Shown piece by piece: positions 8,944 through 16,614 of a stretch of DNA of 64,000 nt (positions within the stretch are counted from its first letter, which is position 1; every line of letters starts with the position of its first letter). The notes beneath the pieces are model-generated. The model was not told the origin of the DNA and searched no databases. It worked only from the letters and a program-made list of their open reading frames with translations. Made by a program: the position numbers and the translations under genes. This DNA is from Sphingopyxis sp. FD7 (GTDB lineage Bacteria; Pseudomonadota; Alphaproteobacteria; Sphingomonadales; Sphingomonadaceae): assembly GCF_003609835.1 (NCBI RefSeq), contig NZ_AP017898.1, positions 3,100,001 to 3,164,000 on the forward strand, in the 5' to 3' direction.

Positions 8944-10049
8944 ATGATCACCAGTTCCGCAGTGAGCGCGCCGGCCTGGCTCAGCGCCTCGAGAATGGCG
9001 ACCAGGTCGCCGGGGGGAACGCCCAGCCGGTTGATCGAATCGACCAGTTCGGAGAGCGAGGCATTGGACTGCATCAGGAAAGCGGGGCGATAATCCTCCG
9101 CCACCTCGATTTCGCTCGACGGTTCGATCGCGGTTTCGCCGCGACTGAACGGCGCGGGCTGCACGACCATCGGCGCTTCCCTGACCGACACGGTGAGCTT
9201 GCCGTGGCTGACCGCGGCCGTGCCGACGCGGACCGCGCCGTTGATGACGACCGTGCCGGTGCGCGCGTTGACGATGACCTTCGCAGGCGGCTCGGCGCGC
9301 GTGACGGTCAGATTTTCGATCCGCGACATCAGCCGCATCCGTTCATCGCCATTGCCCGCGGCACGGATCGCAATACTGGCGCCGTCGATCATCGACGCGC
9401 TGCCCGGAATGGCGGCGTTGATCGCGTCGGTGACGCGCTTGGCATTGGTCGCGTCGAACTGGTGAAGGTTGAAGGTCAGCCAGTCGCTCGTCGCAAAGCC
9501 GGTGTCGACCGCGCGTTCGACCGTCGCACCGGCCGCGATCCGTCCGCTCGACGGCACATTGACCGTCAGTTTCGACCCGTCGGCGGCGTCGACGCCGAGC
9601 CCGCCGATCACCAGATTGCCCTGCGCCATCGCATAAATCTGTCCATCGGCGCCATAGAGCGGCGCGAGCACGAGCGTGCCGCCGCGCAGGGATTTCGCCT
9701 TGCCGATCGCCGACACGGTGATGTCGAGCCGCTGGCCGGGCTTGGCAAAGGGCGGCAGTTCGGCGGTGATCATCACCGCCGCGGCATTTTTGAGCGCGGG
9801 GTTGACCCCCGGCGGCAGGGTAAGGCCAAAGCGCGACACCGCGCCCTTCATCCCCAGCGTCGAATAGTCGAGGCTGTCGTCGCCCGTGCCCGCGAGCCCG
9901 ACGACGATGCCGTAACCCGTCAATTGGTTGGCGCGCAGGCCCTGGAACTGGCCCATATCCTTGATGCGCTCGGCGTGCGCGGGCGCCGCCAAGGCGAAGC
10001 TCGCGACGACGAACGCCAGAAGGGTGAGAAGGGTCGAACGCTGGGTCAC
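8940..10049 (-). CDS. flgI: FlgI, flagellar P-ring protein
   Basis: A 369-residue P-ring subunit that assembles around the rod in the periplasm. A cleavable signal peptide is evident (LLTLLAFVVASFALAAPAHA, residues about 7-26), followed at once by the family start ERIKDMGQFQGLRANQLTGYG. The conserved GLAGTGDDS and later GTVVINGAVRVG and LNRLGVPPGDLVAILEAL type segments are present. It lies 16 bases after flgH; FlgA, the P-ring assembly factor, is encoded divergently from the operon. Confidence 0.97.
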   Translation of the reverse strand: MTQRSTLLTLLAFVVASFALAAPAHAERIKDMGQFQGLRANQLTGYGIVVGLAGTGDDSLDYSTLGMKGAVSRFGLTLPPGVNPALKNAAAVMITAELPPFAKPGQRLDITVSAIGKAKSLRGGTLVLAPLYGADGQIYAMAQGNLVIGGLGVDAADGSKLTVNVPSSGRIAAGATVERAVDTGFATSDWLTFNLHQFDATNAKRVTDAINAAIPGSASMIDGASIAIRAAGNGDERMRLMSRIENLTVTRAEPPAKVIVNARTGTVVINGAVRVGTAAVSHGKLTVSVREAPMVVQPAPFSRGETAIEPSSEIEVAEDYRPAFLMQSNASLSELVDSINRLGVPPGDLVAILEALSQAGALTAELVII

Positions 10050-10065
10050 GGATATTTCCTCGGTC

Positions 10066-10725
10066 TCAAAAGGGGCTGATCATCGAGAAGAAGCGTTGCA
10101 GCCAGCCCTGGCGGCTGGCGCGGGCAATCTCGCCCTTGCCGATGTAGCGGATCGTCGCATTGGCAACGCGCGTCGAGAGGATGCGATTGTCGGGGCTGAT
10201 GTCGATCGCGCGGACGATTCCCGAAATCTGGACGCGCTCGTCGCCGCGGTTGAGCGTCAGGAACTTCTCGCCCTTCACCAGCATCGTGCCATTGGGATAG
10301 ACGGCGGCGACGGTCACGCTGATCTCGCCCGACAGCGCGTTCGATTGCGACGCTTCGCCCTTGCCCTTGAACTGCTGGCCGCCGCCCATGCCGATGTCGC
10401 TGGGGTCAAAGAAGGCGAGCGGGCCGGTGGTCGGCGGGCTGAGACCGATGCTGCCGTCGCGCTGCGTTCCGGCGGCGTTGCTTTTCGTTGCCGCGGTGCG
10501 CTCGACGAGCTGGATCGTGACGATGTCGCCGACCGCGCCCGCGCGCCCGCCCGAGGTCAGCGGCACATAGGCACCCTGAAAGATCGAACCGTTCGCCGCC
10601 GGCGGCGGCGGCGGTGACGGCAGCGTCGCCGAAAAGGCGTCGGGCGGCAGCTTGTCCTTCGCCTGCGCCATGACGGGCGCGAGCGCGAGGGTCAGCAGCG
10701 CCAGTTCAGAGAGTCTGCGCCGCAT
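10066..10725 (-). CDS. flgH: FlgH, flagellar L-ring protein lacking a lipobox cysteine
   Basis: A 219-residue outer-membrane L-ring subunit. Family motifs are clear: NGSIFQG at about residues 45-51, VGDIVTIQLVERTAATKSN at 66-84, FKGKGEASQSNALSGEISVTV and the C-terminal IRYIGKGEIA..GWLQRFFSMISPF. FlgH is normally a lipoprotein, but the N terminus here (MRRRLSELALLTLALAPVMA followed by QAK) reads as an ordinary signal peptide and the whole protein contains no cysteine. The start overlaps the end of flgG by 20 bases. I see no alternative start that would add a lipobox. Confidence 0.95.
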   Translation of the reverse strand: MRRRLSELALLTLALAPVMAQAKDKLPPDAFSATLPSPPPPPAANGSIFQGAYVPLTSGGRAGAVGDIVTIQLVERTAATKSNAAGTQRDGSIGLSPPTTGPLAFFDPSDIGMGGGQQFKGKGEASQSNALSGEISVTVAAVYPNGTMLVKGEKFLTLNRGDERVQISGIVRAIDISPDNRILSTRVANATIRYIGKGEIARASRQGWLQRFFSMISPF

Positions 10726-11491
10726 TTTTCATCATCTCGTCGGTGGCCGAGATCATCTTGGAATTGACCTCATAGGCGCGCTGCGTTTCGATCATGTCGA
10801 CCAGCTCCTCGACGACATTGACGTTCGATCCTTCGAGCATCCCGCCGCGCAGCGTGCCGCGCCCTTCCTCGCCCGCGCCGCCGACGAGCGGGGCGCCCGA
10901 GGCCTGCGTTTCGACGAGCATGTTGCCGCCGATCGCCTGGAGCCCGGCCGGGTTGGCGAAGCGCGCGATCTCGATGCGGCCGAGTTCGAGCGCAGTGCCG
11001 TCGGCGGCGGTCGCCGACACGGTGCCGTCGAGCCCGATCGACACATTGCTGGCGTCCTCGGGAATCTGGATCGCGGGGGTCAGCGGCTTGCCGTCGGGGG
11101 TCACGATCGTGCCGTCGGGGGCGCGGCCGAAATTGCCCGCGCGGGTATAGCCGATGCGCCCGTCGGGCAGTTCGACCTGGAAATAGCCGGCGCCGTCGAT
11201 CGCGACGTCGAGCCCGTTGCCCGTCGTCTGGAACGTTCCCTGCGTGTCGATGCGCGCGGTGCCATTGAGGGCGACGCCGGTGCCGAGGTTCAGCCCCGTC
11301 GCATAGCGGTTTTCCGCCGTCGACGGCGCGCCCGCCTGCGTCATCAACTGATAGCTCAATGTCTCGAAGCTCGCGCGGTCGCGCTTGAAGCCCGTGGTGT
11401 TGACGTTGGCGAGGTTGTTCGCGATCACCTGCATCCGGAAGCTTTGCGCATCCAGGCCGGTTCGTGCGACGTGCAAGGCGCCGAGGCTCAT
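10706..11491 (-). CDS. flgG: FlgG, distal rod protein
   Basis: A 261-residue distal rod subunit, usual length for FlgG. The N terminus (LHVARTGLDAQSFRMQVIAN followed by NLANVNTTGFKRDRASFE) and the C terminus (LEGSNVNVVEELVDMIETQR followed by AYEVNSKMISATDEMMKNA) are the conserved axial-protein helices. The segment SYQLMTQAGAPSTAENRYATGLNLGTGV is typical of FlgG rather than FlgF. It lies 12 bases after flgF and overlaps flgH. Confidence 0.96.
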   Translation of the reverse strand: MSLGALHVARTGLDAQSFRMQVIANNLANVNTTGFKRDRASFETLSYQLMTQAGAPSTAENRYATGLNLGTGVALNGTARIDTQGTFQTTGNGLDVAIDGAGYFQVELPDGRIGYTRAGNFGRAPDGTIVTPDGKPLTPAIQIPEDASNVSIGLDGTVSATAADGTALELGRIEIARFANPAGLQAIGGNMLVETQASGAPLVGGAGEEGRGTLRGGMLEGSNVNVVEELVDMIETQRAYEVNSKMISATDEMMKNAAQTL

Positions 11492-11503
11492 GTCTCTATC
11501 TCC

Positions 11504-12247
11504 TTAACGGGGAAGCTGCATCAGATTGGCGGTCGCGCTGTCCATGTCGCGCACGTCGCCGATCATCTTCAATTGCGTGTCCCAGCTGCGGCTCGCCTCG
11601 ATCATCTCGACGAGCGCGCTGGTGGCGGTGACGTTCGATCCCTCGATCGAACGGGTGAGCAGCCGCGCTTCGGGGTCATCGGGCAATATGCCGCCACCCT
11701 TCACGCGGAACAGGCCGTCGAGGCCTTTCGCAATCTCCGATCCCACGGGGGTCGCGAGCCGCAGCCGATCGACCTCCTGCGGGTTTTCGGGATCGCCGCC
11801 CTGCGGCACGATCCACACCCGGCCCTGCTGGTCGATGCTGATCGCGTCGGCGGGGGGGATCGTCACCGGCCCCTGGCCGCCCTGGACGGGGTGGCCGTCG
11901 CCGGTGGTGAGCAGGCCGCTTGGCGACACTTGCAGGTCGCCGCGCCGCGTATAGGCCTCCTCGCCGTTCCCCGCCTGGACGACGAGCAGCGCGTCGCCCT
12001 GCATCGCGATGTCGAGGTCGCGGCCTGTCGCGGTGACGGTGCCTGCCTTCATGTCGGCGCCGAGCACCTCTTCGGACGCCATGGCGCGCGCGTCGAGGCC
12101 GGAGCCGTCGAGCCAGAGCGACTGCGCGCTCGCCATGTCGGCGCGAAAGCCCGGCGTCTGCGCGTTCGCCAGATTGTTGGCGATCGCCGTCTGCCGCGCC
12201 ATGCTGCCGCGCATCGCGGAGAGGCTGGTGTAGATAAGGCGGTCCAT
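11504..12247 (-). CDS. flgF: FlgF, proximal rod protein
   Basis: A 247-residue rod protein of normal FlgF length. It begins MDRLIYTSLSAMRGSMARQ with the NNLANAQTPGFRADMAS axial motif, and ends with the paired helix EGSNVTATSALVEMIEASRSWDTQLKMI. The first residues (MDRLIY) are characteristic of FlgF. It is 35 bases after flgE in the operon. Confidence 0.95.
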   Translation of the reverse strand: MDRLIYTSLSAMRGSMARQTAIANNLANAQTPGFRADMASAQSLWLDGSGLDARAMASEEVLGADMKAGTVTATGRDLDIAMQGDALLVVQAGNGEEAYTRRGDLQVSPSGLLTTGDGHPVQGGQGPVTIPPADAISIDQQGRVWIVPQGGDPENPQEVDRLRLATPVGSEIAKGLDGLFRVKGGGILPDDPEARLLTRSIEGSNVTATSALVEMIEASRSWDTQLKMIGDVRDMDSATANLMQLPR

Positions 12248-12282
12248 CGGCTTGCTCCTGGCGGTCGGCGGTCAGCGCGGCG

Positions 12283-13110
12283 TCAGCGCATGCCGATGAT
12301 CGTCTGAGTCAGCTGCGACGCGCCCTCGATCGCCTTGGCATTCGCCTGAAAATTGCGCTGCGCCGCCATCAGCATCACCAGCTCCTCGGTGATGTCGACG
12401 TTCGAGCGTTCGAGCGCGCCCGAACGGATCGCGCCCATCGGGCCGTTGGTCGCGGCATCGATCGTCGGCGGACCGCTTTCGCCCGTCGATTGCCAGTGCG
12501 CGTCGCCCGTCGGGCGCAGCCCCGACATCGTCGGGAAGGTCGCCATCGCCACCTTGCCGAGCATCTGGTCCTCGCCATTGGCAAAGGTCGCGGTGACCAG
12601 GCCGTCGAGGCCGATGGTGACATTCACCAGCGCCGAGGTCGGGTCCGACGGCGCGCCGGTGGGCAGCTGGAAATCGAAGGCGCCCGCGAGCGTATTGTCG
12701 GTGACATTGCCCGCGGCATCGACCGGCAGCAGTTGCAGCGTCGCGCCGGTCGTGTCGATGACCCTGCCGTCGGGGGTCGGCTCGAACGAACCGTTGCGCG
12801 TATAGGCGACCTGTTCGCGCGGCGGCTCGCCCTTCACGATGAACAGCCCTTCGCCGACGATCGCGAGGTCGAGCGTCTTTTCGCTCGATTCATAGGAGCC
12901 CTGCGTGAACTGCTGGGTGATCCCATTGAGGCGCGTGCCCTGTCCGGCAATCATCTTCGTCGACTGCGTCGGCGACGAGGCGAAAATGTCGCCGAACTGC
13001 GCCTTGCTGCGCTTGAAGCCGACCGCGCCGGCGTTGGCGATATTGTTCGAGATGACCGACATGTCGGTCTGCGACGCCTTGAGGCCGGAAAGCGAGGTAT
13101 AGAAAGACAT
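12283..13110 (-). CDS. flgE: FlgE, hook protein, short form
   Basis: A 275-residue hook protein, against about 400 in enteric bacteria. N terminus SFYTSLSGLKASQTDMSVIS then NNIANAGAVGFKRSKAQFGDIF and C terminus LERSNVDITEELVMLMAAQR then NFQANAKAIEGASQLTQTII are the D0 helices; GQGTRLNGITQQFTQGSYES is also standard. The missing length falls in the middle, where the outer D2 domain should be. The ATG at 13110 was chosen over longer in-frame starts because it gives the canonical N terminus and lies 10 bases after flgD. The stop is 35 bases before flgF, so no lost exon-like remainder exists. Confidence 0.93.
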   Translation of the reverse strand: MSFYTSLSGLKASQTDMSVISNNIANAGAVGFKRSKAQFGDIFASSPTQSTKMIAGQGTRLNGITQQFTQGSYESSEKTLDLAIVGEGLFIVKGEPPREQVAYTRNGSFEPTPDGRVIDTTGATLQLLPVDAAGNVTDNTLAGAFDFQLPTGAPSDPTSALVNVTIGLDGLVTATFANGEDQMLGKVAMATFPTMSGLRPTGDAHWQSTGESGPPTIDAATNGPMGAIRSGALERSNVDITEELVMLMAAQRNFQANAKAIEGASQLTQTIIGMR

Positions 13111-13120
13111 GGGCGTATCC

Positions 13121-13414
13121 TTATTCTGCGGGGGTGGGGGCCGGGGTGGCGGCCTTGATGTCGCGAAGCAGCTGCGTCTGCGCCGCGAGCTGCTCCGAAA
13201 TCTGCGCGAGCGCATTGTTCGTCTCGCTGATCCCGGCGAGGCTCGAGAATTGCGCCATCTGCGCAACCATCTCGGTGTTGTCGACGGGGTTGAAGGGATC
13301 CTGCTGCGACAGCTGCGCGGTCATCAGACGCAGGAAGTCGCTCTGGCCCATCTGCTGGCTGGTGCCGGGCGGGTGGAACACGGGATTGGTGTTGGTGATG
13401 CCGTTGACGCTCAT
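13121..13414 (-). CDS. flgD: FlgD, hook cap/scaffold, N-terminal domain only
   Basis: A 97-residue protein with the FlgD N-terminal signature (residues 24-56, SDFLRLMTAQLSQQDPFNPV then DNTEMVAQMAQFSSL). Typical FlgD has about 220 residues with a C-terminal immunoglobulin/Tudor-like part that forms the cap body. That part is absent here, and the gene ends in a short Ala/Pro tail (PAPTPAE). It is bounded by flgC (1 base) and flgE (10 bases), so it is a real short gene, not a frameshift product. Shorter FlgD forms are known in some Alphaproteobacteria; this one is shorter still. Confidence 0.9.
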   Translation of the reverse strand: MSVNGITNTNPVFHPPGTSQQMGQSDFLRLMTAQLSQQDPFNPVDNTEMVAQMAQFSSLAGISETNNALAQISEQLAAQTQLLRDIKAATPAPTPAE

Positions 13415-13415
13415 C

Positions 13416-13826
13416 TTACTGTCCCATCCTCAAGGTTTCGTTGATCAGGCCCTTCGCGGTTTCGAGAACCTGGACATTGTTCTGATACTGGCGCGCGGTC
13501 TCGACCATCTCGACCAGCTCGGCGGCGCTATCGACCGCGGCTTCCCACACATTGCCGTCGGCGTCGGCGAGGGGGTTCGACGGATCGTGGCGCTTCGACG
13601 GCGCCATTTTCGAGGTCGTGATCTGGTCGATCTGGACCGTCGCGCGGCCATGATCGTCCATCACCGTGCGAAAGACGGGCTTCAGCGAGCGAAAGGCGCC
13701 CGCCTCGCTGCCCGCGACCGTCCCCGCATTGGCGAGGTTCGACGCGGTGGTGTTGAGCCGCACGAGCTGCGCCGACATGGCGCGGCCGCTGATATCGAAG
13801 ACGGAGAAGCTGCCGTTCATCGTCAT
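13416..13826 (-). CDS. flgC: FlgC, proximal rod protein
   Basis: A 136-residue rod protein. The axial N terminus (SVFDISGRAMSAQLVRLNTT then ASNLANAGTVAGSEAG) and C terminus (AAELVEMVETARQYQNNVQV then LETAKGLINETLRMGQ) match FlgC, as does the FRSLKPVF segment. The ATG at 13826 overlaps the flgB stop (ATGA); an ATG two codons later (13820) is also possible. Confidence 0.95.
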   Translation of the reverse strand: MTMNGSFSVFDISGRAMSAQLVRLNTTASNLANAGTVAGSEAGAFRSLKPVFRTVMDDHGRATVQIDQITTSKMAPSKRHDPSNPLADADGNVWEAAVDSAAELVEMVETARQYQNNVQVLETAKGLINETLRMGQ

Positions 13827-14164
13827 TCGCCCTTCAGCGCGCGCGACAGCGTGTTGATGCGGCCGCTGAGGAATGCGAGGCTCGAGCGATAGGCGAGCGC
13901 ATTTTCGGCATAGGCCGTCTGCTCGGTCGCCATTTCGACGGTGTTGCCGTCGAGCGACGCCTGGACGGGCACGCGATAGGCGACCGCGCCTTCGGTCGAC
14001 TGGCCCTGCCGCGCGAGGTCGAGCGCCTTCGCAAAGTCGATGTCGCGCGCCTTGTAACCGGGCGTCGCGGCGTTCGCGATGTTCGACGCGAGCATCATCA
14101 TGCGCTGGCTGCGCAGCTGGAGCGCCGTCGCATGCAGGCCAAAGAGTTTCTCGGATGCCATCAT
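13823..14164 (-). CDS. flgB: FlgB, proximal rod protein
   Basis: A 113-residue rod protein that opens the flgB-L operon. The axial signature LQLRSQRMMMLASNIANAAT then PGYKARDIDFAKAL is at residues about 16-48. AAGGGA lies 5 bases before the ATG at 14164; a second ATG follows one codon later. A sigma-54 promoter is about 70 bases upstream on the same strand. Confidence 0.95.
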   Translation of the reverse strand: MMASEKLFGLHATALQLRSQRMMMLASNIANAATPGYKARDIDFAKALDLARQGQSTEGAVAYRVPVQASLDGNTVEMATEQTAYAENALAYRSSLAFLSGRINTLSRALKGE

Positions 14165-14230
14165 CACATTCCCTTGCGCTGGCCGCGACCCGGCCGACTG
14201 GCGCGGACACACGGAAACACCCAAGGGATT

Positions 14231-14247
14231 ATGCAATGGCTGTGCCA
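14231..14247 (-). promoter_or_regulatory. Sigma-54 (-24/-12) promoter for the flgB-L operon
   Basis: Read on the minus strand this is TGGCACAGCCATTGCAT, matching TGGCAC-N5-TTGCA with the invariant GG and GC spaced exactly as required. Transcription would start near 14221, giving a leader of about 57 bases before flgB. It faces away from the flgA promoter. Confidence 0.85.
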
Positions 14248-14368
14248 AACCATGTTTTCGGCTATTTTTCAAACGGATAACATCCGTCTTCATCCTTGCC
14301 CGGTACCCGTCGTCAAAAAACCGACGTGTCCGCTTCATGCCCGGCCCGAGGCCGCGTCGCGCCGCGGC

Positions 14369-14384
14369 TGGCACAGTTTGTGCA
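14369..14384 (+). promoter_or_regulatory. Sigma-54 (-24/-12) promoter for flgA
   Basis: TGGCACAGTTTGTGCA has the GG and GC dinucleotides at correct spacing and a perfect TGGCAC; only the first T of TTGC is replaced by G. Transcription would start about 28 bases before the flgA ATG. It is divergent to the flgB promoter, with about 120 bases between them where activator sites may lie. Confidence 0.75.
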
Positions 14385-14423
14385 GTTTGTCGGGCGAGCC
14401 TTTCGCATTGAAGGAGACGAACC

Positions 14424-14936
14424 ATGTCCCGCCGACTTTCCGCAGCGCTTGCCGTCTGCGCCGGACTCGCCCCGGTTGCCGCCGAAGCCCAGCCCGCCAC
14501 CGAGGACTGGCAGGCGATCGACGCGCTGACCGCGACGGTCGCCAGCGCGCTCGGCCGCACCGCCGTGCCGATCGATCGCCGCATCAGGCTGGCGCGTTGT
14601 CCCGAACCCGCCACGGTCAGCGCGATCGACGCCAACACGCTCGCGGTGCGCTGCGTCCCGCTTGGCTGGCGGCTGCGCGTCGCGATGACGGGTGGCGCGG
14701 GCGCCGCATTGCCCGCCACCGCGCCTTTCGCGCGCCCGGCGCCGAGCGCACCGGTCGTCCGCCGCGGCGACAATGTCCGTGTGTCGATCGACACGCCGAG
14801 CTATTCGATCAGCTATGCCGCGATCGCGGTCGAGGATGGCCGTGTCGGCGAAACGATCGCGCTGCGCGGCAGCGACCGCAAATCGACGCTGAGCGCCACC
14901 GTCACCGGCCCCGGCGCCGCGCGCATCGACGACTGA
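14424..14936 (+). CDS. flgA: FlgA, P-ring assembly chaperone
   Basis: A 170-residue periplasmic protein that assists FlgI polymerisation into the P-ring. A signal peptide is present (LSAALAVCAGLAPVAAEAQP, about residues 5-24). The C-terminal half has the SAF-like fold with VVRRGDNVRVSIDTPSYSIS and the conserved GRVGETIALRG, followed by a short end (SATVTGPGAARID). GAAGGAGA lies close before the ATG. The protein is shorter than enteric FlgA (about 219), as is usual in Alphaproteobacteria. A terminator follows, so it appears to be transcribed alone. Confidence 0.9.
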   Translation: MSRRLSAALAVCAGLAPVAAEAQPATEDWQAIDALTATVASALGRTAVPIDRRIRLARCPEPATVSAIDANTLAVRCVPLGWRLRVAMTGGAGAALPATAPFARPAPSAPVVRRGDNVRVSIDTPSYSISYAAIAVEDGRVGETIALRGSDRKSTLSATVTGPGAARIDD

Positions 14937-14959
14937 CTCCACGCCCCATCCGTGCGAAC

Positions 14960-15010
14960 GGCCCGGTCGCCGTCGGCTTTCCGACGCGGCCGGGCCTTTC
15001 TTTTCTTTTT
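14960..15010 (+). terminator. Rho-independent terminator after flgA
   Basis: GGCCCGG (14960-14966) pairs with CCGGGCC (14990-14996), with an inner CGTCGG/CCGACG stem, followed by TTTCTTTTCTTTTT. It separates flgA from flgM. Confidence 0.9.
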
Positions 15011-15104
15011 ACCGGCGGCCGCCCTTAATCCCCGTGCCGATGCGCCGTTAAAGCCTTCGTGAAGCGCGTCGTCACTTTTCTGACGGCGCCCGATGGAGGC
15101 ATTT

Positions 15105-15404
15105 ATGTCGGGTGACAGCAAGATCGGACCCGTTGGCGGCGTCGCCCGCACCGGCCCGCCGCGCCGCGTCGCCGGCGAAGCGACCGCGTCGGCACGCCCC
15201 CCCGCAAGGGTGCAGGCGGCGCAGGACAATCTGCCCGCCGCGCGGTTGACGCGCCTGTCGACCAGCCTCGCCGACCAGCCGCCGCCGGTCGACGTCGCGC
15301 GCGTCGCGGCATTGCGCACCGCGATCGGCAGCGGCAATTACGGCGTCCACCCGGCGATCATCGCCAGCGCGATGCTGGACTTTCACGGTCACGGGACCGA
15401 ATGA
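15105..15404 (+). CDS. flgM: FlgM, anti-sigma-28 factor
   Basis: A 99-residue FlgM-like protein. It would bind FliA and hold late genes off until exported through the finished hook. The first half is disordered and rich in Gly, Pro and Ala; the C terminus (VDVARVAALRTAIGSGNYGV then HPAIIASAMLDF) matches the FlgM sigma-binding helices. The ATG at 15105 has GGAGG five to six bases upstream; an ATG 12 bases earlier overlaps that site and is less likely. A weak sigma-28-like box (TAAA-N15-GTCGTCAC) precedes it, but only 4 of 8 bases of the -10 fit. Confidence 0.85.
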   Translation: MSGDSKIGPVGGVARTGPPRRVAGEATASARPPARVQAAQDNLPAARLTRLSTSLADQPPPVDVARVAALRTAIGSGNYGVHPAIIASAMLDFHGHGTE

Positions 15405-15709
15405 TGCTGGCGGCGATGGATGAGGTGCAGGCGCGGCTCCATGCGCTGATCGACGCGCTCGACGGCCATGACGCGGGCGCGATCATCGCCGCGACGGAGG
15501 AACTGGCGACGGCGGTGATCCTCATGCGCGGCGCGCCTGTGCCCGCCGGGAGCGAGCATCGCGCGCGCGCGTTGATCGCCCAGACGCTCGGCCAGCTCGA
15601 AGCCGCCGCGATGCGCGTCAACATATTGAAGGACTGGACCCGTCAGCGGATTGACAGAAACCATGAAATCCGCGGCACCCGGCCGGGCGGGATCGCCCTA
15701 AGCTATTGA
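15401..15709 (+). CDS. FlgN-like flagellar chaperone candidate
   Basis: A 102-residue, mostly helical, acidic/alanine-rich protein (DEVQARLHALIDALDGHDAG, ALIAQTLGQLEAAAMRVNIL). It overlaps the flgM stop (ATGA), the position held by flgN in many flgAMN clusters. FlgN is the export chaperone for FlgK and FlgL. Sequence similarity is too weak for me to be sure; length, helix pattern and position support the idea. It could also be an unrelated flagellar accessory protein. Confidence 0.55.
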   Translation: MMLAAMDEVQARLHALIDALDGHDAGAIIAATEELATAVILMRGAPVPAGSEHRARALIAQTLGQLEAAAMRVNILKDWTRQRIDRNHEIRGTRPGGIALSY

Positions 15710-15742
15710 AATAAAATCGCTTACTTGCCGCTTTTCGGAAAG

Positions 15743-15758
15743 TGGCACGATGATTGCT
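15743..15758 (+). promoter_or_regulatory. Sigma-54 (-24/-12) promoter for the transglycosylase-flhA-fliA operon
   Basis: TGGCACGATGATTGCT is a full match to the consensus TGGCACG-N4-TTGCT. Transcription would start near 15769, about 20 bases before the transglycosylase ATG. It puts fliA (sigma-28) under sigma-54 control. Confidence 0.92.
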
Positions 15759-15789
15759 TTGGGTCTGCTGAACCAGCGGAACCAGGACA

Positions 15790-16614
15790 ATGAACGCAAT
15801 CAACCGACCCCAGGACCCCGCCCGCATCGCCGCCCCCGTCCTCGACGCGGTGCAGCGCGCGGCGGCGCGCACGGGAATTGACTTCGACTATCTGTTCGAC
15901 GTCGCGCGGGTCGAGAGCGGCTATAATCCGACCGCCAGAGCGTCGACCTCGTCGGCGCGCGGCCTCTATCAGTTCACCCGGCAGACGTGGCTCGCGACGC
16001 TCGAGCGCCATGGCGCGAGCCACGGCCTGGCCTGGGCCGCCGATGCGATCACGCGCGATGCGTCGGGGCGCCTGTCGGTCGCCGACCCGATGCTGCGCGA
16101 CCAGATTTTTGCGCTGCGCGACGATCCCGCCGCAGCATCGAGCATGGCGGCGGCGCTGACCGGCGACAATCGCGCCTATCTGGAAAGCCGGATCGGGCGC
16201 AGCGCCGAGCCGGTCGACCTTTATCTCGCGCATTTCCTGGGATCGGCGGGCGCCGTCCGTTTCCTGACCGCGCTCGCCGCCAATCCCGACCAGCCCGGCG
16301 CGACGATGATGCCCGAGGCGGCGGCCGCCAATCGCTCGGTCTTTTACGCCGCCGACGGCAATATGCGCAGCCTTGCCGAGATCCGCGACCGTTTTCGCGC
16401 CAAGCTCGAAGACGGCGGCAAGATCGACAATCTGAAACCGTCGGCCCCGCTCGGCTGGCGCGCCGAGGTGCGCAGCGCGAGCGGCGTGGCGAACGGCGCG
16501 GGGCGACCTCCACTGCACATGATGGATATCCAGCCGATGCCCAAAAAACTTTCGATGGGCTTTGCCGCCGACGCCTATCGGCGTCTCGCCTCGCTTTCGG
16601 GAGGCGCGGCATGA
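15790..16614 (+). CDS. Flagellar lytic transglycosylase (SLT family, SltF-like)
   Basis: A 274-residue protein with an N-terminal SLT domain. The catalytic glutamate is in VARVESGYNPTARA (about residue 45), followed by SSARGLYQFTRQTW and later YLAHFLGSAGAV, all typical of the family. The last 100 residues are low-complexity and end with MGFAADAYRRLASLSGGAA. No clear signal peptide is seen, so it may be exported through the flagellar system or use an unrecognised signal. It opens an operon with flhA and fliA, supporting a role in clearing peptidoglycan for the rod, the job that the short FlgJ here cannot do. Confidence 0.85.
   Translation: MNAINRPQDPARIAAPVLDAVQRAAARTGIDFDYLFDVARVESGYNPTARASTSSARGLYQFTRQTWLATLERHGASHGLAWAADAITRDASGRLSVADPMLRDQIFALRDDPAAASSMAAALTGDNRAYLESRIGRSAEPVDLYLAHFLGSAGAVRFLTALAANPDQPGATMMPEAAAANRSVFYAADGNMRSLAEIRDRFRAKLEDGGKIDNLKPSAPLGWRAEVRSASGVANGAGRPPLHMMDIQPMPKKLSMGFAADAYRRLASLSGGAA

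Noticed and set aside
13121..13414. FlgD as a frameshifted full-length gene
   Set aside because: Only 10 bases separate its stop from flgE, so there is no room for a lost C-terminal half.
15050..15076. Sigma-28 promoter TAAA-N15-GTCGTCAC before flgM
   Set aside because: Spacing fits but only four of eight -10 bases match, so I did not list it as a promoter.
15987..16610. Longer in-frame start for flhA overlapping the transglycosylase
   Set aside because: That region is the out-of-frame shadow of the transglycosylase gene; the ATG at 16611 gives the canonical FlhA N terminus.
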